A DNA stretch of 64,000 nucleotides from Nitrosopumilus zosterae (GCF_025998175.1 NZ_AP026695.1:1556581-1620580), one strand, 5' to 3'. Shown: positions 8,721 to 17,550, counted from the first letter of the stretch. Program-made: numbers and translations. The notes: generated by a model from the sequence alone, not told the origin.

Positions 8721-9149
8721 ATGAAAAAATCACTCTACATGAATATTTTAGTTCCTCTTGATGGCTCAAAGTATTCGGAAAAAGCCCTTATCCATGCATG
8801 TGAAATGGCAAAGAATTACCAATCTCGTTTGATACTTGTGTATGTTGTTGAGAAATCAATTCCAATTAATCTTTTAGATAGAAAAGAATATCTTGAAATT
8901 CTAAGAAAGTTTGGAAATAAAGTTTTGACTAAAGGAAAAGAAACAGCCACTAAACGTGGTGTTGATTCAAAAATTGTTATGAAAGAAGGGAATGTTTCAT
9001 CCGAGATCATAAAACTTGCAAAAAAAGAACAGTGCAATATGATAATTGTTGGAAGTAAAGGGCTTGGTTCAGCAGCAAGATTATTTCTTGGGAGTGTTTC
9101 AAACAAACTTGCAAATAATTCTACTTGTTCTATCCTAATTGTGAAATAG
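8721..9149 (+). CDS. Universal stress protein UspA family
   Basis: UspA-domain protein of 142 residues: an initial VPLDGSKYSEKAL strand-loop and the C-terminal nucleotide-binding motif GSKGLGSAARLFLGSVS (G-x2-G-x9-G-S type), which marks ATP-binding members. It is probably a cytoplasmic stress or signalling protein. The Met at residue 7 (MNILVPLDGS) is an alternative start. It is convergent with a second UspA gene 15 bases away; the intergenic region holds a short T/A run that may end both transcripts. Confidence 0.88.
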   Translation: MKKSLYMNILVPLDGSKYSEKALIHACEMAKNYQSRLILVYVVEKSIPINLLDRKEYLEILRKFGNKVLTKGKETATKRGVDSKIVMKEGNVSSEIIKLAKKEQCNMIIVGSKGLGSAARLFLGSVSNKLANNSTCSILIVK

Positions 9150-9164
9150 GTAGTTTTTAAAAAA

Positions 9165-9590
9165 TTATTTTACTATCATTACAGGCACAGATGATTTGTG
9201 AACAACGTAATTTGATACACTGCCGAAAAATTTTTCCTTGATACCACTCATCCCCCTTGTTCCAAGGATTATAATGTCAAAATTCAAGGATTCGGCAAAT
9301 TTGACGATTTTAGATCCAGGATCGCCAAAATCTATCTTTCTCTCAAATAAAATTCCATTTTTCGCACAAAGTATCTTAGCAGATTCCATCATATTGTCTG
9401 CAGCTAGCAAAACAGGTTTTTCTGGATAACTCAAATGATGATATTTTTTTGGAATATTTGATATTACATTCATTCCTACTAGTTTAGTATCACAATTTCT
9501 TGCCAAGGAAATTGCCATTGAAAGTGCTCGTTGGGAATTTTGGGATCCATCCAAGGCAACTAAAATTTTCTTAATTTGTTTCTTTATCAT
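9165..9590 (-). CDS. Universal stress protein UspA family
   Basis: UspA-domain protein of 141 residues with N-terminal LVALDGSQNSQRAL and the ATP-binding motif GTRGMSGIKEKFFGSVS near the C-terminus. Its ATG overlaps the stop codon of an upstream 40-residue Cys-rich peptide (ATGA), so the two are probably translated together. The convergent neighbour is another UspA protein of different sequence, indicating an old rather than recent duplication. The exact stress role is unknown. Confidence 0.88.
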   Translation of the reverse strand: MIKKQIKKILVALDGSQNSQRALSMAISLARNCDTKLVGMNVISNIPKKYHHLSYPEKPVLLAADNMMESAKILCAKNGILFERKIDFGDPGSKIVKFAESLNFDIIILGTRGMSGIKEKFFGSVSNYVVHKSSVPVMIVK

Positions 9591-9709
9591 TTATTTTTAC
9601 CAAATGCACCCTGATGATCACTTAGGCAACACGTACATTGTTTTGTATAGCACTCATCAGTTTTTTCATGTCCACAAGAACCACAGTGACAGAACATATC
9701 ATCTCGCAT
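9587..9709 (-). CDS. Cys-rich 40-residue peptide upstream of uspA
   Basis: ORF of 40 codons on the minus strand: MRDDMFCHCGSCGHEKTDEC, then YTKQCTCC and a short tail. It has seven Cys plus three His in 40 residues, spaced CxCxxC, CxxxxCxCC, consistent with binding zinc or an Fe-S cluster. The stop codon overlaps the start of the downstream uspA gene by four bases. The strong Cys bias and the coupling make a chance ORF unlikely. The function is unknown; a metal-responsive or redox partner of the stress protein is an inference. Confidence 0.6.
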   Translation of the reverse strand: MRDDMFCHCGSCGHEKTDECYTKQCTCCLSDHQGAFGKNK

Positions 9710-9794
9710 AATTTCATATTATTTTCTTGATAGTTAAACTAATTCCAAGTTATCATTATTGAAAATTAACGTATTTATGATAATTTTACTGAAA

Positions 9795-10865
9795 TCATGT
9801 AACAAACTGAAATCGATCTTCTTTGTAGCCTTTTTGTAGTTTTCCTTCGATAGGAATTTTATTTCCACAAAACTGACAACAGTTGTTTTTATCAAGATGC
9901 CAACCTCTTATGCTAAACCCATAACGATTTACGACTATTTTATTACATTCAGAACAATACGTATGTTCCCACTTGTGTCCGGGAACATTTCCAAGATAGA
10001 CATATTTCAATCCTTGATCTTTTGCAATTTGATAATGTTTTTCCAAAGTTTCTACAGGTGTGCTAGGATATTCCATCATTTTGTAGTCAGGATGAAATCG
10101 TAAAAAGTGAATTGGCATCTCTGGTCCAAACTCATCATAGATGAATTTTGAGAGTTTTTTTGCATGCGTTAAATCATCGCCAACTTTGGGAACAATTAGA
10201 TCAGTTATTTCAATGTGGATTTTTGTCTTATCGCGAATTTCTAACAATGTATCAAAAATGGGCTGAGGATCAGGAATGCCAATGAATTTTCGTGTGAATT
10301 CTTTCTCTGCACTTCCTTTAAAATCAACAGTGATTCCATCAAGAAATTCATTCATCATGGATACTGATTCAGGAGTATCATATCCATTTGAGACAAAAAC
10401 GTTGAAGAGTCCCTTTTTTCTTGCAGCAATACCACAATCACGTGCAAATTCAATGAATATTGACGGTTCATTATACGTATATGCAATTCCATGAGCACCA
10501 TATTTTACAGCAGTATTTGCAACATCTTGAGGGGTCATATCAATTCCCTCAACTTTGCGTCGTTGACTGATATCAGAATTTTGGCAATATCTGCAGAGCC
10601 AATTGCATCCGGTTGTTGCAATAGAGTATACTTTGCTACCAGGGAAATAATGTATCAATGGTTTCTTTTCAATAGGATCAACATGACCTGAAATTACTTT
10701 TCCATATGCATATAGATGTAGTTTTCCATTTTCATTTCCTCGTATTCCACATAAACCGATTTGTCCCTTTCCAATTTCACAGTATCTAGCACAAGCAGTG
10801 CACTTTACCTTATCATTTGGAAGTTTTTCATATAGTTCAGCTTCTTTTCCGAGTATTGTCGTCAT
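9795..10865 (-). CDS. amrS: AmmeMemoRadiSam system radical SAM enzyme
   Basis: Radical SAM protein of 356 residues, the enzyme member of the AmmeMemoRadiSam trio. The [4Fe-4S] motif is GCNWLCRYC (CX3CX2C, near residue 90). An N-terminal Cys cluster (VKCTACARYC) precedes it, and a C-terminal zinc-ribbon-like segment (YCSECNK ... NNCCQFCGNK) follows. It resembles pyruvate formate-lyase activating enzymes but has no glycyl-radical partner nearby. It is divergent from the AMMECR1 and Memo genes with a 33-base gap that must carry both promoters. The substrate of the system is not established as far as I know. Confidence 0.93.
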   Translation of the reverse strand: MTTILGKEAELYEKLPNDKVKCTACARYCEIGKGQIGLCGIRGNENGKLHLYAYGKVISGHVDPIEKKPLIHYFPGSKVYSIATTGCNWLCRYCQNSDISQRRKVEGIDMTPQDVANTAVKYGAHGIAYTYNEPSIFIEFARDCGIAARKKGLFNVFVSNGYDTPESVSMMNEFLDGITVDFKGSAEKEFTRKFIGIPDPQPIFDTLLEIRDKTKIHIEITDLIVPKVGDDLTHAKKLSKFIYDEFGPEMPIHFLRFHPDYKMMEYPSTPVETLEKHYQIAKDQGLKYVYLGNVPGHKWEHTYCSECNKIVVNRYGFSIRGWHLDKNNCCQFCGNKIPIEGKLQKGYKEDRFQFVT

Positions 10866-10898
10866 GTTTTTTATTGTGTTTTTACGTATTTAACAAGT

Positions 10899-11519
10899 AT
10901 GAAGAATATCAGAAATTTTACAGATGAGGATGGAAAAGAGTTAGTCAAAACTGCCAGAAAAGCAGTTGCTGAATATTTGAAAAATAAATCAAAGATTGCT
11001 GATTCGGATTTTCATTCAAGGTTTAATTTTGAATCAGGAGTTTTTGTGACAATTAACAAAAAAGATTCTTTACGGGGCTGTATTGGTTATCCTATTCCAA
11101 TCAAAAAATTATCTTATGGATTAATTGATGCTGCAATTTCTGCCGCAACGCAAGATCCTCGTTTTACACCAGTAAGCACTGATGAATTAGACAAAATTGT
11201 TTTTGAGGTAACAGTGCTTACTCCCCCAGTTGAAATCAAGGTAGATGATCCTTTGGAGTACCTATCCATCATCAAAGTAGGAAGAGACGGACTGATAGTA
11301 GAAAATTCATACTCTTCGGGTTTACTTTTACCTCAGGTTCCAACAGAATATGGTTGGGATGTAGAAGAATTTCTACAACATACATGTGAAAAAGCTGGCA
11401 TAAACAAAGACTCATGGAAAGAAGGCTCAACTAAGATATCCATATTTGAAGGCGTGATATTCAAAGAAGAGTCGCCTAATGGAAAAATAGTTCGAGAATC
11501 AACTAACAATTTTTTATAA
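10899..11519 (+). CDS. amrA: AMMECR1-domain protein (AmmeMemoRadiSam protein A)
   Basis: AMMECR1-family protein of 206 residues. The diagnostic LRGCIGYPIPIKKLSYGLIDAA motif region lies at about residues 58-79 (signature LRGCIG), followed by DPRFTPVS and the VGRDGLIVE segment. It is transcribed with the Memo-like gene 20 bases downstream and divergently from the radical SAM gene, giving the complete three-gene system. The family's biochemical role is unresolved; the context suggests that all three act on one substrate. Confidence 0.93.
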   Translation: MKNIRNFTDEDGKELVKTARKAVAEYLKNKSKIADSDFHSRFNFESGVFVTINKKDSLRGCIGYPIPIKKLSYGLIDAAISAATQDPRFTPVSTDELDKIVFEVTVLTPPVEIKVDDPLEYLSIIKVGRDGLIVENSYSSGLLLPQVPTEYGWDVEEFLQHTCEKAGINKDSWKEGSTKISIFEGVIFKEESPNGKIVRESTNNFL

Positions 11520-11539
11520 AATAAGGCATAAGTCCTAAC

Positions 11540-12370
11540 ATGATAAGAGAACCAGTTGTTGCTGGACAGTTTTACCCAGATACAAAAAAGGAGTTAGAAA
11601 AGATGATAGAATATTGTATTGAACACAAGTTTGGCCCTGGAAAACAAATCAAAGAATCAGCTGAGAAAATATTTGGGATTGTTTGTCCCCATGCAGGATA
11701 TGTGTATTCTGGTCCCACAGCATGTCATTCCTACAAAGCAATATCATCACAAAAACCAGAGCTTGCAATAATTATCGGACCAAATCATTTTGGGATAGGA
11801 AAAAATGCTGCCACAATGATAGATGCAAAATGGGAGACTCCATTAGGTTTGATAGAAGTAGATTCACAGGCATCTCAAGAAGCTGTAAAAAACTCCAATG
11901 TCATCGAGATAGACAATTACTCTCATTCACAAGATCACAGCTTAGAAGTACAGGTTCCAATGTTACAATCAATTCTTACTAATGAGTTTAAGATTCTCCC
12001 AATAATTTTACTTGAACAAAATCTGCAAACAGCTACAGATGTAGGAAACGTAGTATCAGAAATTGCAAAAAAAAGAAATACAATAATTGTTGCATCATCA
12101 GATTTTACTCATTATGAGGAAAATTCTTTTGCACATCGTCAAGATAAAGCCCTAATTGAGCCAATTTTAGATTTGGATGTCGATAGGTTTTATCAAGTGT
12201 TAATGGAGAAAAGAGTGTCTGCGTGTGGATATGGGGCTATCGCGTCTGCAATGATTGCATGTAAAAATTTAGGTGCAACCAGAGGAGAACTTCTTAGTTA
12301 TGCAACAAGTGGAGATGTTTCTGGAGATACAGACTCTGTTGTTGGGTATGGTGCCATAAAATTTGTTTAA
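11540..12370 (+). CDS. amrB: MEMO1-family protein (AmmeMemoRadiSam protein B)
   Basis: Memo-like protein of 276 residues, related in fold to class III extradiol dioxygenases. It begins REPVVAGQFYPDTKKEL, the usual N-terminus. Putative metal or substrate His residues are seen in CPHAGYVYSGPT, GPNHFG, SHSQDHSLEVQVP and SSDFTHYE, all conserved family blocks. It follows amrA by 20 bases on the same strand. Its function in archaea is not known to me; in eukaryotes a copper-dependent redox activity has been reported for Memo1. Confidence 0.92.
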   Translation: MIREPVVAGQFYPDTKKELEKMIEYCIEHKFGPGKQIKESAEKIFGIVCPHAGYVYSGPTACHSYKAISSQKPELAIIIGPNHFGIGKNAATMIDAKWETPLGLIEVDSQASQEAVKNSNVIEIDNYSHSQDHSLEVQVPMLQSILTNEFKILPIILLEQNLQTATDVGNVVSEIAKKRNTIIVASSDFTHYEENSFAHRQDKALIEPILDLDVDRFYQVLMEKRVSACGYGAIASAMIACKNLGATRGELLSYATSGDVSGDTDSVVGYGAIKFV

Positions 12371-12413
12371 CAAAAATAACTAGAATCCAATGAGATAAAA
12401 TCAGAAAATGTTT

Positions 12414-12866
12414 TTAATTCAAATTTTTTGTAAATGATAAACCAGATTGTTCGAATCCTAATTTCTTGTAGAATTTATGGGATTCCTTACGTTTATTGCC
12501 AGATTCGAGCCTAATTCTATGACATTTTTTCTCTTTTGCAATAGATATACAAGAATTGATTAGTTTTTTTCCAATTCCTTGATTTTGAAATTTCTCTCGA
12601 ACGATTAATTCTGGAATGTATAATTCTCTGCTAGTTTGGTTAAGTCTTGATAGTAATACAATACTCACCATACCAATAATTTCAACACCATCAAATTCTG
12701 CTACGAGTATTTTTTTATCAGTGTCATCTATGTATTGCTTTACTAATTTTCTAAATGACTCTATTTCAGAATCTTTTTGTGGTCTTGGACGTCCAAGCTC
12801 ATATAACAATCCAAGAATAACAGGTATGTCTTTAGCCATAGATTCTCGGATAACTACATTTTCCAC
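12414..12866 (-). CDS. GNAT-family N-acetyltransferase
   Basis: GNAT acetyltransferase of 150 residues. The acetyl-CoA-binding motif A is clear: LIVREKFQNQGIGKKLINSC (Q-x-x-G-I-G at about residues 96-101), followed by the helix-strand KKCHRIRLESGNKR and the C-terminal FYKKLGFEQ motif. The substrate cannot be predicted. It is convergent with the Memo-like gene. Confidence 0.85.
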   Translation of the reverse strand: MENVVIRESMAKDIPVILGLLYELGRPRPQKDSEIESFRKLVKQYIDDTDKKILVAEFDGVEIIGMVSIVLLSRLNQTSRELYIPELIVREKFQNQGIGKKLINSCISIAKEKKCHRIRLESGNKRKESHKFYKKLGFEQSGLSFTKNLN

Positions 12867-12927
12867 GAATAGTTTTTCTCACCATACTTTAAGAATAGTT
12901 TGATTCTAAAGATAAAGTTGGAGAACA

Positions 12928-13026
12928 ATGGATGAAATTACATCACATACAATTTTAGCAATATTAATTATTGCCGCAGTTGGAATCTTTGTCGGCTCTA
13001 GAATTTGGATGCTTTTTAGGAAATAA
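12928..13026 (+). CDS. Single-helix membrane peptide, 32 residues
   Basis: ORF of 32 codons encoding one transmembrane helix flanked by an acidic N-terminus (MDEITSH) and a basic C-terminus (RIWMLFRK), the charge pattern of a single-pass membrane peptide. A GGAG stretch lies seven bases before the ATG. It stands alone between divergent and minus-strand genes. The role is unknown; it could be a small subunit of a membrane complex. The support is the amphipathic layout and ribosome-binding site only. Confidence 0.45.
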   Translation: MDEITSHTILAILIIAAVGIFVGSRIWMLFRK

Positions 13027-13145
13027 AATACATAGTTAGAATTAGGACAACATACCAATCATTAAGTCGATAGATTTAACGACATATTTTAGTTTGAAAA
13101 TTAATAATTTCAGTATTAAACTAATTTAGTTTTTAATTTAAATAA

Positions 13146-13523
13146 CTATGTACTAATTTTAGCTTCAGTATATTGTTCAGCTAGAGAAAGTAACTCATCT
13201 ACCCCAAGTGGTTTTGAAATTACTTTGATCAGTCCTTCTTTTACTGCCTGTTGATTCTTTGGTTCAAGTTGAGAGTATCCTGTAACAATTACTACTTTGG
13301 CGTTTTTATCAATCTCTTTGATTTGTTTGAAGGCTTCATATCCATCAAGTATAGGCATATCCCCATCCATTATTACTAGAGAGGGATTTGTATCTTTGAA
13401 TTTTTCAACTGCTTCTTGCCCATTATTTGCTGTTTGAAGATCATATCCATGTAATTCTAAAATTTCTTTATAGATTGAAATCAAATCTGTATCATCTTCT
13501 ACCAACAAAATAATACTATTCAT
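13146..13523 (-). CDS. Response regulator receiver-domain protein
   Basis: Stand-alone receiver domain of 125 residues. Acidic pocket residues are in VEDDTD, the phospho-acceptor Asp in LVIMDGDMPILDG, Thr in VIVTGYS and Lys in VISKPLG. It has no output domain, so it must signal by protein contact. A membrane histidine kinase gene lies divergently 168 bases away and is the likely partner. Note that the phospho-acceptor Asp is followed by Gly-Asp rather than the more usual hydrophobic residue. Confidence 0.9.
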   Translation of the reverse strand: MNSIILLVEDDTDLISIYKEILELHGYDLQTANNGQEAVEKFKDTNPSLVIMDGDMPILDGYEAFKQIKEIDKNAKVVIVTGYSQLEPKNQQAVKEGLIKVISKPLGVDELLSLAEQYTEAKIST

Positions 13524-13691
13524 GCTAAAATAATATGCTCATACTTTGCTATTAAAGACTACGTTTGTTATAATAATCACAAACAATTTTCGGTTATTTT
13601 AAATAAAAAATTGAGCCTAAATGAGATTAGCATTTTATGCAAAATACAACTTTATACATTCACATAGTAGGTAATTTCCAGAGGATTGGAC

Positions 13692-15500
13692 TTGAGCAAT
13701 AGTAATTTTTTATCAAAATCAACAATAAACTATAGAAGAACTTTATTTGTTTTAATTACAATTTTAGTTGCAATTACTATCATATATCAATCAAGATCAT
13801 TTCTTAATGATTCTCAATTCAGTTGGATTTCAATTCCAACATATGTTATTCTTCCAGGAATACTTACTGTATATTCTACAGTTCTTGCAATAAAATTATT
13901 CAAGCAAAGACATTTTCAGGCAAAAGCATTTTTTTTCTTTGCATTAGGTGCAGCATCATGGTTTATAGCTGAGCAAATTTGGCAAGCTTATGATCATATT
14001 TGGGAAGGCGAGCCATTTCCATCTGAAGCAGATATTTTTTATGTTGCATCATATCCGTTTATCACTGCATTTTTGTTTCTTTCAATTAAGCCGATAATCA
14101 GTTCAATAAGCAGAAACGTTTGGTTGTTTGCAATTGCTTTGTCTTTCTCTTTTTTGATTCCATCTCTCTTAGTATCATATAATGATATTTCAGGAGAAGA
14201 TTCTTTTGCAGTATCAATTGCTCTTACATATCCAATATTAGCATCAATTAAATTAGTTCCAGCAATTATTGGCATACTATTTCTTACCAAAAAAGGTGCA
14301 AATTTTTCTTGGATGCTTCTTTTATTTGGACTAATAACTTATAGTGTATCAGACACATTTTTTCTTTTTGCAGAGCTTGATGGGTCCTATTTTGATGGGC
14401 ATACAGTGGATTTGATGTATGTCTATAGTTTTCTCTTGTTAATTTTTGCTCTTCATGTACGTTTAAGGATTGCAAAATTACCTGAAAATGAAAAACAGGC
14501 AATGTTTTTTTCAGAAAACATACAATTTGAAACTATCAAACAATTTGTAATTCCCTTAACGTTGGCTATTGTTTGTTTGGTTACCATCATATCACTAATC
14601 AATGTAGTGTTCATTCAAGAAAATAAGGAGATATCAACCCAAAATCTAATGCTTGGTATTGTTGCAATGTTGGGTGTTTTTGTTATAATTGTTTTAACTA
14701 TCAACAAAAATCTTTCACAATTAGTTAAAATGAGAACCGATGAACTTGTAAAGCAAAAAAATAATCTTGAGAATATAGTAGAAGAAAAAACCCACAAGTT
14801 GTTAAAATCTGAGCGTCTTTCTGCAATTGGGGAGCTATCAGGGCGCCTGGCACATGATTTGAGGAACCCATTATCGGTCATGAAAATGTCTGTAGATTTG
14901 ATAAATCAAAGTCCGCATGATACAAAAATTTCAGATTCCAAGGTAATAGAGCGATTAGATTTGATTAAGAAGAGTATTGACAGGATATCTCATCAGGTTG
15001 ATGAAGTTCTAGGTTTTGTTAGAAATTCTCCAATAAAATTAAGTTCCATTTCTCTATCAGAACTTGTTGAAAATTCAACAACAAAAATTAATGTTCCAAA
15101 AGATATAGAAATTAAATTTAATAAGAATAATTTAAAAATTAAATGTGATCCAATCAAACTAGAAGCTGTTGTCATCAATCTTATTGTAAATGCGATTCAA
15201 GAGATGCCTAAAGGAGGAAGCGTTGAGATAAAAACATATGAAGAAAAAGACAATGTGATTTTAGAATTTATTGATTCAGGTAAAGGAATACCAGATAAAT
15301 ATCTGGATAAAGTCTTTGAACCGTTATTTACAACAAAACAAAAAGGAACCGGTTTGGGATTGGCAAGCTGTAAAAATATTGTAGAGCAACATCTGGGTAA
15401 AATTTCTGTAAAAAATGATCCTACAACATTTACCGTAATAATACCAAAGGGATTAGTTGAAGAAACTTCTAAAATTAAAAATAAATTACAATTTTCTTAA
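13692..15500 (+). CDS. Membrane sensor histidine kinase
   Basis: Histidine kinase of about 602 residues. The N-terminal half contains about eight hydrophobic segments plus one more pair before residue 340, with no recognisable PAS or GAF domain. A coiled-coil linker leads to the DHp motif LAHDLRNPLSVMKMSV (phospho-His about residue 388), then the N box (INLIVNAIQEM), G1 (DSGKGIPD), F box (FEPLFTT) and G2 (KGTGLGLA). A GAGG ribosome-binding site ends seven bases before the TTG at 13692, so I prefer this start to the TTG two codons upstream. It probably phosphorylates the divergent receiver protein. Confidence 0.9.
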   Translation: MSNSNFLSKSTINYRRTLFVLITILVAITIIYQSRSFLNDSQFSWISIPTYVILPGILTVYSTVLAIKLFKQRHFQAKAFFFFALGAASWFIAEQIWQAYDHIWEGEPFPSEADIFYVASYPFITAFLFLSIKPIISSISRNVWLFAIALSFSFLIPSLLVSYNDISGEDSFAVSIALTYPILASIKLVPAIIGILFLTKKGANFSWMLLLFGLITYSVSDTFFLFAELDGSYFDGHTVDLMYVYSFLLLIFALHVRLRIAKLPENEKQAMFFSENIQFETIKQFVIPLTLAIVCLVTIISLINVVFIQENKEISTQNLMLGIVAMLGVFVIIVLTINKNLSQLVKMRTDELVKQKNNLENIVEEKTHKLLKSERLSAIGELSGRLAHDLRNPLSVMKMSVDLINQSPHDTKISDSKVIERLDLIKKSIDRISHQVDEVLGFVRNSPIKLSSISLSELVENSTTKINVPKDIEIKFNKNNLKIKCDPIKLEAVVINLIVNAIQEMPKGGSVEIKTYEEKDNVILEFIDSGKGIPDKYLDKVFEPLFTTKQKGTGLGLASCKNIVEQHLGKISVKNDPTTFTVIIPKGLVEETSKIKNKLQFS

Positions 15501-16040
15501 AAGAGTAAATCGAGATTTATCAGGTTCTATGTCTTCATGCATATCAACATTGCTTACAACTCGGACATTATAGTTCAGCCATCTTTTATACACATTTCTA
15601 AATTTCTGATTTTCATCTATCTGTTTTTCTGTTTCTTCAAATTTCTCACAATTCATAATGTATTTTCTTGCGACTCTGTACATTTCTGCAATTCCCTTAT
15701 CCAAGGTATCATCATCTAAATAATTCAATAATTGATGCGTAAAAACAAAATCGATTGAGGAGTCCTCAAAGGGCAAATCAGTAATGCTTGCTTTCTTAAA
15801 ACTTGCAAATGAGATTTTTGATTTTGCCATTTTCAATGCATTGTCATTTAGATCAACTCCGTGAATTTGAAAACTTTTAGGAAACAATCTCAAATCAATT
15901 CCAGTACCGCATCCAATCTCAAGGACACTTGTACAATTCAAGGAAGTGACCAAATCTCTAGTGTATTTTGCAAATTCTTCATTGAATTTTGCTTCATTTT
16001 CATCGGCGTACTTGTCCCAAAATTCCTTATTGTAACTCAT
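15486..16040 (-). CDS. SAM-dependent methyltransferase (class I)
   Basis: Class I methyltransferase of about 184 residues. Motif I is VLEIGCGTGIDLRLF, the acidic residue after strand 2 is in IHGVDLND, and motif IV is SIDFVFTHQLLNYLDD. The C-terminal region is short. The ATG at 16040 is preferred; a TTG four codons upstream is possible. It lies 39 bases downstream of a Cys-rich 53-residue ORF on the same strand and overlaps the 3' end of the convergent histidine kinase gene by 15 bases. The substrate is unknown. Confidence 0.85.
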   Translation of the reverse strand: MSYNKEFWDKYADENEAKFNEEFAKYTRDLVTSLNCTSVLEIGCGTGIDLRLFPKSFQIHGVDLNDNALKMAKSKISFASFKKASITDLPFEDSSIDFVFTHQLLNYLDDDTLDKGIAEMYRVARKYIMNCEKFEETEKQIDENQKFRNVYKRWLNYNVRVVSNVDMHEDIEPDKSRFTLLRKL

Positions 16041-16079
16041 AAATTCATTCAAACAAAAGCCGTATTTGTTACTAATTGT

Positions 16080-16241
16080 TCAGTGCTGACATTTGCACGG
16101 GACAAGTTGTGTGTCAAAAGTACAATCATGCGGACCATCTGATCTTCCTTGTGTGGGGATTTCTTTCATACAATCATCATGACGACCCTTTCTGCAAAAC
16201 CAACAGATTTCAGGAGTGTCACCATTATCGCACGAATCCAT
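16080..16241 (-). CDS. Small zinc-type Cys/His-rich protein
   Basis: ORF of 53 codons beginning MDSCDNGDTPEICWFCRKGR and ending LVPCKCQH. It has seven Cys and three His; the CxxC pair and the later HDDC, HDC and CKCQH groups suggest one or two zinc sites. It lies directly upstream of the methyltransferase gene on the same strand (39-base gap) and downstream of ilvE. The strong Cys bias argues against a chance ORF. The function is unknown; a zinc-ribbon RNA- or protein-binding partner is possible. Confidence 0.55.
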   Translation of the reverse strand: MDSCDNGDTPEICWFCRKGRHDDCMKEIPTQGRSDGPHDCTFDTQLVPCKCQH

Positions 16242-16282
16242 GGTTTCTACTCATTTTTGCTGGTAAAAAACTTCATGGAAAA

Positions 16283-17197
16283 TTAAATAAATGTTAACCA
16301 AGGCAAGAATCTCTCATCTTTTCCCATTACCACATCAGAGAAGGATTTTTGAAGTGCTTTTGTGATGTTACCCATCTTCCCGTTTCCTATCTTTACTTGA
16401 TCTATTTGAGTTACTGATTTTACTTCAGCTGCAGTGCCTGTCATGAAAATTTCATCAGCTGTATAAAGATCATCTCTTTCAAGATCTCTCTCAATTACAA
16501 ATCCACTATTTTCTTCAATAATTTGAATAACACTGTCTCTTGTAATTCCTTCTAATCCTCCTGCTGAAAGTGGAGGTGTTTGAATGATATCATCTTTTAC
16601 AACAAATATGTTTTCAGCACTTCCTTCAGCAACTTTCCCATGTGAGTTTAACATTATTGCTTCATCATAACCATTATCCAATGCTTCCATTCTTGCAAGT
16701 GCAGCATTTGCATAATTTGATGCAGCTTTTGCTTGCATTGGTTGAGATCTAGAATCAATTTTCACCCAGCTTGACATTTTACATTTTGCTCCAGAGAATT
16801 TACCTGCTTTTGATTCACCCATTTTCCATTCCCAACAAGCAATAGAGACATCTACTTTGTTCTCAGTAGGAGTTAACCCCATTGTTCCATATCCATAGTA
16901 TGCTAATGGTCGAATGTATGATTCTTTGAGTCCACTAGCTTTCACAGTTTTAATTATTGCATCAGAAATTTCTTTTTTTGTAAATTGCATTTTCATTGAA
17001 TATAGTTTTGCAGATTTGAATAGTCTGTCAACATGTTCAGGTAATCGAAATATTGCAGAACCACTAGGTGTATCATAACATCGGATTCCCTCAAATATCG
17101 AGGTGGAATAGTGCAATGCATGAGTCAATACATGGACTTTGGCATCTTTGAAGGGCACTAATTTTCCATTCATCCATATTTTGCCAACCTCTTTCAT
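16283..17197 (-). CDS. ilvE: Branched-chain amino acid aminotransferase
   Basis: Fold-type IV PLP aminotransferase of about 304 residues, the last step in Val, Leu and Ile synthesis. Family markers are the N-terminal KIWMNGKLVPFKDAKVHVLTHAL, GTSIFEG-like STSIFEGIRCY, the PLP Lys in SNYANAALARMEA-preceding QAKAAS, the YDEAIMLN segment and the MTGTAAEV motif. The ATG at 17197 is chosen; a GTG six codons upstream is the alternative. It is monocistronic or leads into the small Cys-rich ORF 41 bases further on. Confidence 0.93.
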   Translation of the reverse strand: MKEVGKIWMNGKLVPFKDAKVHVLTHALHYSTSIFEGIRCYDTPSGSAIFRLPEHVDRLFKSAKLYSMKMQFTKKEISDAIIKTVKASGLKESYIRPLAYYGYGTMGLTPTENKVDVSIACWEWKMGESKAGKFSGAKCKMSSWVKIDSRSQPMQAKAASNYANAALARMEALDNGYDEAIMLNSHGKVAEGSAENIFVVKDDIIQTPPLSAGGLEGITRDSVIQIIEENSGFVIERDLERDDLYTADEIFMTGTAAEVKSVTQIDQVKIGNGKMGNITKALQKSFSDVVMGKDERFLPWLTFI

Positions 17198-17296
17198 AGG
17201 AGTCGAAAAAAACACTGCTAATTTAAAGAATTAACTTTCGACAAAGATTTTGGTCAAATCTGCAAACTAAATATCTAGCAAAAGACAAATTATACC

Positions 17297-17503
17297 ATGG
17301 AATGGATGTTAGGTTTTGTCGCTATCGCTCTTTTAGTGATAGGATTGGTGGGTCAGGCTTTTGAGATGAGAAAAATCAGATTAACAACATACAAAGATGA
17401 AGATTTAGGCTCGACAAATATTTTCATGAATAAAAAAAATCTAAAATGGTATATCGTTTTGGGCATAGGAATTGTTTTGTGGTACGTAGCTGAGCGTATG
17501 TAA
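17297..17503 (+). CDS. Two-helix small membrane protein
   Basis: A 68-residue protein with two hydrophobic helices (about 3-22 and 50-66) separated by a polar loop containing RKIRLTTYKDEDLGSTNIFM. No family is recognised. It is divergent from ilvE (99-base gap) and is followed by a candidate structured RNA at 17551-17650. A TATA-like AAATTATA precedes the ATG closely, consistent with a leaderless or short-leader transcript. Confidence 0.55.
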   Translation: MEWMLGFVAIALLVIGLVGQAFEMRKIRLTTYKDEDLGSTNIFMNKKNLKWYIVLGIGIVLWYVAERM

Positions 17504-17522
17504 ATTATCTATATAGATCAGC

Positions 17523-17530
17523 TCTATATA
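17523..17530 (+). promoter_or_regulatory. TATA box for the candidate structured RNA
   Basis: The sequence tctatata lies 21-28 bases before the predicted start of the structured segment (about 17551), the spacing expected for an archaeal TATA box. A second TATA-like tctatatag lies at 17506-17514. No ORF with good coding character starts downstream on the plus strand, so the promoter probably serves an RNA. This is a motif reading only. Confidence 0.35.
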
Positions 17531-17550
17531 CTAGAAATTGTAACATATAG

